Shown: piece by piece, positions 1 to 3,841 of the stretch
How positions within the stretch are numbered: the stretch's first letter is position 1
Layout of the letters: each line of letters opens with the position of its first letter
Source: an uncultured Peptococcaceae bacterium
GTDB lineage: Bacteria > Bacillota > Peptococcia > Peptococcales > Peptococcaceae
NCBI GenBank assembly: GCA_902496505.1
Contig: CABVBB010000147.1
Coordinates: forward strand, 1-6,082
DNA length: 6,082 nucleotides
Reading direction: 5' to 3'
Made by a program: the position numbers and the translations under genes
Notes under the pieces: model-generated
What the model saw: only the letters and a program-made list of their open reading frames with translations
Databases searched by the model: none
What the model was told of the DNA's origin: nothing

Positions 1-2
1 TG

Positions 3-152
3 AGGATTCTGGCGCGGTTTTGCAACGACGACATGCGCTTTTGTCGACAGCCTGACGCTGCCATTAAATATGGCAGCGTTATTTGTATGCGCCAATACCG
101 ATCTCCCAGCCGCAAGCAAAATATTGCGGCTGACCGTCGACCCGTCATATAG
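3..152 (+). CDS. Possible C-terminal end of an upstream SLH-domain protein (partial)
   Basis: Read in the third frame from the window edge, the first codons give RILARFCND. This resembles the end of an SLH module and closely matches the ILMRFCET ending of the - strand SLH protein in this same window. The two coding segments agree mainly at first and second codon positions and differ mostly at wobble positions, as expected for homologous coding sequence. The frame stays open to a TAG at 150-152, so the predicted tail would run about 40 residues past the SLH end and through two hairpins, which is unusual. The true stop may have been lost, or the gene may be decayed. The second frame instead stops at 53-55, just before the first hairpin. 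Only about eight residues support the call, so a chance match is possible. Confidence 0.25.
   Translation, partial: RILARFCNDDMRFCRQPDAAIKYGSVICMRQYRSPSRKQNIAADRRPVI
55..84 (+). terminator. Terminator-like hairpin upstream of the hydrolase gene
   Basis: ACGCTGCCAT (55-64) and ATGGCAGCGT (70-79) form a perfect 10-bp stem with a 5-nt loop. It is followed by a modest T-rich stretch, TTATTT (79-84). This fits a weak intrinsic terminator for a gene entering from the left. The T tract is interrupted, so termination strength is uncertain. A structural or regulatory hairpin remains possible. Confidence 0.4.
107..132. other. Second inverted repeat in the 5' intergenic region
   Basis: CAGCCGCAA (107-115) and TTGCGGCTG (124-132) are perfect 9-bp complements around an 8-nt loop. 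There is no T tract on either side, so it is not a standard terminator. It lies 28 bp after the first hairpin and about 50 bp before the likely -10 box of the hydrolase operon. It could be an operator-type dyad or an RNA hairpin; the sequence alone does not decide. Confidence 0.35.
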
Positions 153-160
153 AAGCTTCT
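151..160. promoter_or_regulatory. 10-bp perfect palindrome, possible operator
   Basis: AGAAGCTTCT is a perfect palindrome and is flanked by imperfectly matching TATA-rich arms. It sits immediately upstream of, or overlapping, the -35 area of the putative promoter of the hydrolase-permease operon, where a regulator dimer could bind. No regulator gene is visible in the window. A 10-bp palindrome can occur by chance. Confidence 0.22.
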
Positions 161-188
161 TTTATAGTTCCTATTCCGATGCTACAAT
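160..188 (+). promoter_or_regulatory. Putative sigma-A-type promoter of the hydrolase-permease operon
   Basis: TACAAT at 183-188 is a good -10 match (one difference from TATAAT). With a 17-bp spacer the -35 position falls on TTTTAT (160-165), a poor match, in an AT-rich stretch. Initiation near 195 would leave a leader of about 45 nt before the start codon. The weak -35 suggests low basal expression or dependence on an activator, which is an inference. Confidence 0.35.
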
Positions 189-225
189 GAAGTCAGCTCA
201 AGGAACACTCACGAACTGATTTCAT

Positions 226-231
226 AGGAGG
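226..231 (+). promoter_or_regulatory. Shine-Dalgarno sequence of the hydrolase gene
   Basis: AGGAGG lies 8 nt before the ATG at 240. It is a near-ideal Bacillota ribosome binding site and fixes the start codon. An earlier ATG at 233-235 is out of frame and too close to the site to be used. Confidence 0.85.
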
Positions 232-239
232 AATGGAAC

Positions 240-2264
240 ATGTTACAACGCAAAGCAAGTGCCAACAAACTTTTACTTCTGGGCGTAGACGGCTTGGACC
301 CGCGCCTGACCAAAAAATATGTGGCTATGGGGCTGATGCCCAATGTGAAAAAATACATTGAGCGCGGCGCCTGCCGGGAGGACTTGACCATGCTGGGCGG
401 TCACCCCACAGTCACCCCGCCCATGTGGACGACGCTGGCCTGCGGCTGCTACGCCAATGTGCACGGCATCACCGGCTTCTACCGCTGCGGCGATGATATC
501 GACCTCATCGACTACAACCTGGATTCCCGCAACTGTCACGCTGAACAATTATGGAACGTCTTTGCTGAGGCGGGCAAAAAAACGCTGGTCTGGCATTGGC
601 CTGGTTCCAGCTGGCCGCCATCTTCGGACAGCCCCAATCTGTACGTGGTCGACGGCACTTCGCCTGGCTCGGTGGGTATGGCGACCTCGCAGATCGAAAT
701 GGAATACTTAGTAGGCGCCAGCGAAGCCATCCAAGAAGTCACCTATATCCCCAAAGCACCCATGGAAGCCAGCGCCGCCTGTGTGGTGACCGACCTGGAT
801 CTGTCCAAACAAGACGAGGGCTATGACCTCTTGAGCAATGTCGGCGACAAAAACAAAAAAGGCGAGCGTAAGCTGATCACTGACCTCAGCCAGCACACCA
901 CCAGCAGCACCGAATCCCGCATTGACATGGTGCAGTCCCCTATCAAGCCCGCCACCGGCTGGGCAGCCGCACCCAGCGATGCCAAAGAATTCACCATCCT
1001 GTTTTCCAAAGGTCTCATTCGCCGGCCGTCCCTGATCCTCAAAAACGAAGCCGGCATCTATGACCGCATCGCTATGTACAAAAACAAAAAGAGCACTGAA
1101 CCCATCGTGGTCTGCCCCTTAGGCCAAATGGTGGTCGAAGTCGTGGACGAAGCCATCAAAAACGACAAGACCTATCAGGTCAACCGCAACCTCAAGCTGC
1201 TCAAATTAGACCCCGCTGGCACCACGCTGACCATGTACATTTCCGGCGCCATGGATATGAACAACGACAGCGTTTATCATCCGCAGCGCATTTTCAAAGA
1301 GATCACCGAAAACGTGGGCTATCCCACCCCGACTTCTTTATTAGGCCGCCAAGATCCGATGCTCATCACCGACTGCATGCTGGCCAACTGGTACGCCACT
1401 GCTGATTGGCAGGCCGCCGCGATAGAGCATCTGATCAAGAGCGAAGAGCTGGATGTGGTCTTCTCCCACTACCACGCTGTAGACATCGAAGAGCATCAAT
1501 TCATCAAGCATCTGGCTGAGCGTCCCTTCAACCGCAATCCCGTTTCCGTCGCCGAGAAATGGATGGAAGACCTCTACATCCAGACCGACTATTACCTGGG
1601 CAAATTCCTGCATTATCTGGATGAAGGCTGGACCGTCCTCATCTTCTCCGACCACGGTCAAGTCGCTCCTGCCCATGATATTCCGCTCCTAGCCTATGCC
1701 GGCGGCGTGACGCTGCCGCTCATGGAACAGATGGGCTTCACCAAATCCTACATCGATGAAAACGGCAAACGCGCCATCGACTGGACTCAGACCAAAGCCG
1801 TCATGCAGCGTGAAGGCCACGTCTATCTCAATCTCATCGGCCGCAGCGACCACGGCATCGTCGATCCCAAAGATCAGTACGAAGTGGAAGAAGAGATCAT
1901 GACCAAGCTTTACGAACTCAAAGACCCCGAGACCGGCCACCGCATCGTCAGTGTAGCTCTGCGCAATCGCGACGCTGTGCTCCTGGGTCAAGGCGGACCA
2001 GACGCCGGTGATATCCTCGTTTGGCATGCTGAAGGCTACAACTTCGACCATGACGACTGTCTCTCCACCACCTATGGTGAAAGCGATACCTCCGTCTCGC
2101 CGATCTTCATCGCAGCTGGCCCTGGCATCAAAGAAGGCTATCGCACTGACCGCATCATCCGTCAGATCGACTTCGCAGCCACAGTCGCTGTCTTAGGCGG
2201 CGTACGGATGCCTGCTCAATGCGAAGGCGCACCCGTTTACCAGATCCTCACCGAAAGCTATTGA
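240..2264 (+). CDS. Alkaline-phosphatase-superfamily phosphohydrolase/phosphodiesterase (NPP / COG3379-like), cytosolic
   Basis: This 674-residue protein belongs to the metal-dependent alkaline phosphatase superfamily, whose members hydrolyse phosphate or sulfate mono- and diesters or act as phosphomutases. Visible signatures, in order, are: LLLLGVDGLD with metal ligand D17; PTVTPPMWTTLACG, where T59 matches the NPP-type nucleophile position; HGITGF (75-80); SHYHAVDIEEH with D415 and H419 in the usual D-x3-H spacing; and FSDHG with D471/H472. The late segment SPIFIAAGPGIKEG (620-633) is typical of the family, but the His normally just before it is absent; H604 is a possible substitute. About 270 residues lie between HGITGF and the substrate-side metal motif, consistent with an inserted cap domain. 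There is no signal peptide or membrane segment, so it should act in the cytosol. The start is set by a strong AGGAGG. It is followed by a permease gene 126 bp downstream, suggesting shared transport and metabolism of an anionic ester. The superfamily is secure; the substrate is unknown. Confidence 0.88.
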   Translation: MLQRKASANKLLLLGVDGLDPRLTKKYVAMGLMPNVKKYIERGACREDLTMLGGHPTVTPPMWTTLACGCYANVHGITGFYRCGDDIDLIDYNLDSRNCHAEQLWNVFAEAGKKTLVWHWPGSSWPPSSDSPNLYVVDGTSPGSVGMATSQIEMEYLVGASEAIQEVTYIPKAPMEASAACVVTDLDLSKQDEGYDLLSNVGDKNKKGERKLITDLSQHTTSSTESRIDMVQSPIKPATGWAAAPSDAKEFTILFSKGLIRRPSLILKNEAGIYDRIAMYKNKKSTEPIVVCPLGQMVVEVVDEAIKNDKTYQVNRNLKLLKLDPAGTTLTMYISGAMDMNNDSVYHPQRIFKEITENVGYPTPTSLLGRQDPMLITDCMLANWYATADWQAAAIEHLIKSEELDVVFSHYHAVDIEEHQFIKHLAERPFNRNPVSVAEKWMEDLYIQTDYYLGKFLHYLDEGWTVLIFSDHGQVAPAHDIPLLAYAGGVTLPLMEQMGFTKSYIDENGKRAIDWTQTKAVMQREGHVYLNLIGRSDHGIVDPKDQYEVEEEIMTKLYELKDPETGHRIVSVALRNRDAVLLGQGGPDAGDILVWHAEGYNFDHDDCLSTTYGESDTSVSPIFIAAGPGIKEGYRTDRIIRQIDFAATVAVLGGVRMPAQCEGAPVYQILTESY

Positions 2265-2283
2265 TCTGCCGCGGAGATACGCC

Positions 2284-2310
2284 GCGTCAGGCTCATGGTC
2301 AGCCTGACGC
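2284..2310 (+). other. Intercistronic hairpin between hydrolase and permease genes
   Basis: GCGTCAGGCT (2284-2293) and AGCCTGACGC (2301-2310) form a perfect 10-bp stem with a 7-nt loop, 19 bp after the hydrolase stop. No T tract follows directly; the nearest is T6 at 2345-2350. It is therefore not a canonical terminator, and more likely an mRNA-stabilising or processing hairpin that sets relative expression of the two genes. GACGC (2306-2310) can alternatively pair with GCGTC (2314-2318), excluding the long stem. The rest of the gap shows no convincing promoter, which supports co-transcription. Confidence 0.55.
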
Positions 2311-2378
2311 CGGGCGTCCGCTGGTACCAAACATCGTTAACGCATTTTTTCCAATACTCGAGCTAATCTTTTATCAAT

Positions 2379-2384
2379 GGAGGG
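2379..2384 (+). promoter_or_regulatory. Shine-Dalgarno sequence of the permease gene
   Basis: GGAGGG lies 6 nt before the ATG at 2391, a strong site that supports this start. It gives the permease its own efficient initiation, so translational coupling to the hydrolase is not required. Confidence 0.8.
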
Positions 2385-2390
2385 AAGAAC

Positions 2391-3785
2391 ATGAGTACCA
2401 ATACCCTTGGCGGACTCAATCGCTCACAAGCTATCAAATGGGCCATTTCCATCATCCTGACTGTCCTTATTTTGATCATTCCTGAACAAGGCCTTTATAC
2501 CCATCAGATCAAGCTCTTCTTAGCCATCACCGTCTTTGGCCTGGCGCTGGCCGCCTTTGAGATCGTGCCCATGATGTTTATCTCCGTGGTCATGCCGTCC
2601 CTATGGGTGCTGTGCGGCGTCGCACCAGTGGCTACCGTCATGTCCCCTTGGACAGGCACCACCTTTTTGATGATCATGGGCGCGCTCTTCATGGCCGCCA
2701 CACTGGAAGACTGCGGCCTTCTGCGCCGCGTCGCTTATTTTTTGATGTGCCGCGTGAAGGGCAACTATTTTTCCCTGCTGGCCAGCATCATGGTCGTCGG
2801 CGTCATCATCAATATTTTGACCTCTGGCCGCGGCTATCTGATCATGGCCCCCTTGGCCGCAGGACTGTGCGTTTCCTTAGGCGGCATGAACAAACGCTTA
2901 GGCGCTGGCTTGGCCACAGCCGTCATGCTGGGCGGCTGTACCTCCCACGCCTACACCTACCAAGCCACTGCCTGGGCTGTCCTCTTGCGGCTGGGCGCTG
3001 ATTACATCGGCCCGACCGACATCACCCCGCTGGGCATCATCCTGCACAACTGGCCGCTTTTCCTCGTCTCCCTGCTCATCCTCTACATCGTTTCCAAGTG
3101 GTATAAACCCGAGGAAGGCTTAGGCGAAGTCACCTATTTCCAAGAGCAGCTTTCTGCTATGGGCAAAGTCACCCGCAAAGAAAAAGCCAACACTATCATG
3201 CTGGTGCTGACACTCATCTATATTTTTACCATCAATATCCACAAGCTGGACATCAACCTCGGCTTTGCGCTCATTCCCTGGATCGTTTATCTGCCCTTCG
3301 TCCAAGGCGCTGACGAAAACACCATGAAGAAAATGAACATGCCCATCATCTTCTTCATCGCCGCCTGCATGTCCATCGGCACCGTCGCCGGCAGCCTGGG
3401 CTTGGGCACCGCTATTGCCGATACCTGTCAGCAGCTGTTGCACGGCAGCACCAATCCCTTTGCTATCACCGGGATCATCTTCTTCCTCGTCTTTGGCCTC
3501 AACTTCCTGATGACCCCCATGGCCATCTTCGCCCTGCTCATCGAGCCCATCCTGCTCCTCGTTACCAACATGGGTCTATCCCCCATCCCCTTTGCCTACG
3601 CCGTCAACGCCTGCTCCGAAGCTATCCTGCTCCCCTATGAATATGTGCCCTACCTCATCGTCTACGGCTTCGGCATGATCTCCATGAAGGACTTCATCAA
3701 AGTCAATATCCTCCGCTCCGTCCTCTTCTTCGGCGGCTTCCTCCTGATCCTGATCCCTTATTGGATGCTCATTGGACTTTTGTAG
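2391..3785 (+). CDS. SLC13/DASS-type anion permease (divalent anion:sodium symporter family)
   Basis: This 464-residue protein is very hydrophobic, with roughly 11-13 membrane segments including re-entrant stretches (about 16-31, 41-57, 59-79, 88-106, 124-143, 148-165, 211-234, 268-283, 287-303, 316-333, 358-393, 403-427 and 438-463). The length is usual for the DASS family, which imports dicarboxylates, citrate, sulfate or related anions with Na+. GTTFLMIMGALFMAATLEDCGLL followed by RRVAYFL near 89-117 resembles the family's conserved helix and its GLxxRxA segment. The two hairpin tips that normally carry Ser-Asn-Thr appear altered: TSG at about 144-146 and TPMA at about 375-378, so the substrate may be atypical. 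A polar loop at about 236-266 (KWYKPEEG to TRKEK) looks cytoplasmic and separates the two halves of the fold. The gene follows the hydrolase and ends 10 bp before a strong terminator. The broad ion-transporter class is well supported; the exact family assignment is less so, and the substrate is unknown. Confidence 0.82.
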   Translation: MSTNTLGGLNRSQAIKWAISIILTVLILIIPEQGLYTHQIKLFLAITVFGLALAAFEIVPMMFISVVMPSLWVLCGVAPVATVMSPWTGTTFLMIMGALFMAATLEDCGLLRRVAYFLMCRVKGNYFSLLASIMVVGVIINILTSGRGYLIMAPLAAGLCVSLGGMNKRLGAGLATAVMLGGCTSHAYTYQATAWAVLLRLGADYIGPTDITPLGIILHNWPLFLVSLLILYIVSKWYKPEEGLGEVTYFQEQLSAMGKVTRKEKANTIMLVLTLIYIFTINIHKLDINLGFALIPWIVYLPFVQGADENTMKKMNMPIIFFIAACMSIGTVAGSLGLGTAIADTCQQLLHGSTNPFAITGIIFFLVFGLNFLMTPMAIFALLIEPILLLVTNMGLSPIPFAYAVNACSEAILLPYEYVPYLIVYGFGMISMKDFIKVNILRSVLFFGGFLLILIPYWMLIGLL

Positions 3786-3794
3786 CAGGCACAC

Positions 3795-3829
3795 AAAAAG
3801 ACCAGCCAAATTTTCGGCTGGTCTTTTTT
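3795..3829. terminator. Strong bidirectional intrinsic terminator between convergent genes
   Basis: GACCAGCC (3800-3807) pairs with GGCTGGTC (3816-3823), and five flanking A-T pairs extend the stem to 13 bp. The 8-nt loop is AAATTTTC. The + strand has T6 at 3824-3829 and the - strand has a T5 tract from the A run at 3795-3799, so it can terminate both the permease operon and the SLH gene ending at 3842. Confidence 0.92.
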
Positions 3830-3841
3830 GCTGCCCTATAT

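Noticed and set aside
70..219. A 49-codon + strand open frame ending just before the hydrolase ribosome binding site
   Set aside because: It runs through the second hairpin and the putative promoter, has no Shine-Dalgarno sequence before its ATG, and its peptide is unremarkable.
1689..2051. A 120-codon - strand open frame within the hydrolase gene
   Set aside because: It is a shadow of conserved hydrolase coding sequence, with no ribosome binding site or domain signal.
2335..2342. CGTTAACG palindrome upstream of the permease as an operator
   Set aside because: It is only 8 bp, has no adjacent promoter elements and is expected often by chance.
2364..2369. TAATCT as the -10 box of a separate permease promoter
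   Set aside because: No -35-like hexamer lies at suitable spacing, and the arrangement is better explained by read-through from the hydrolase gene.
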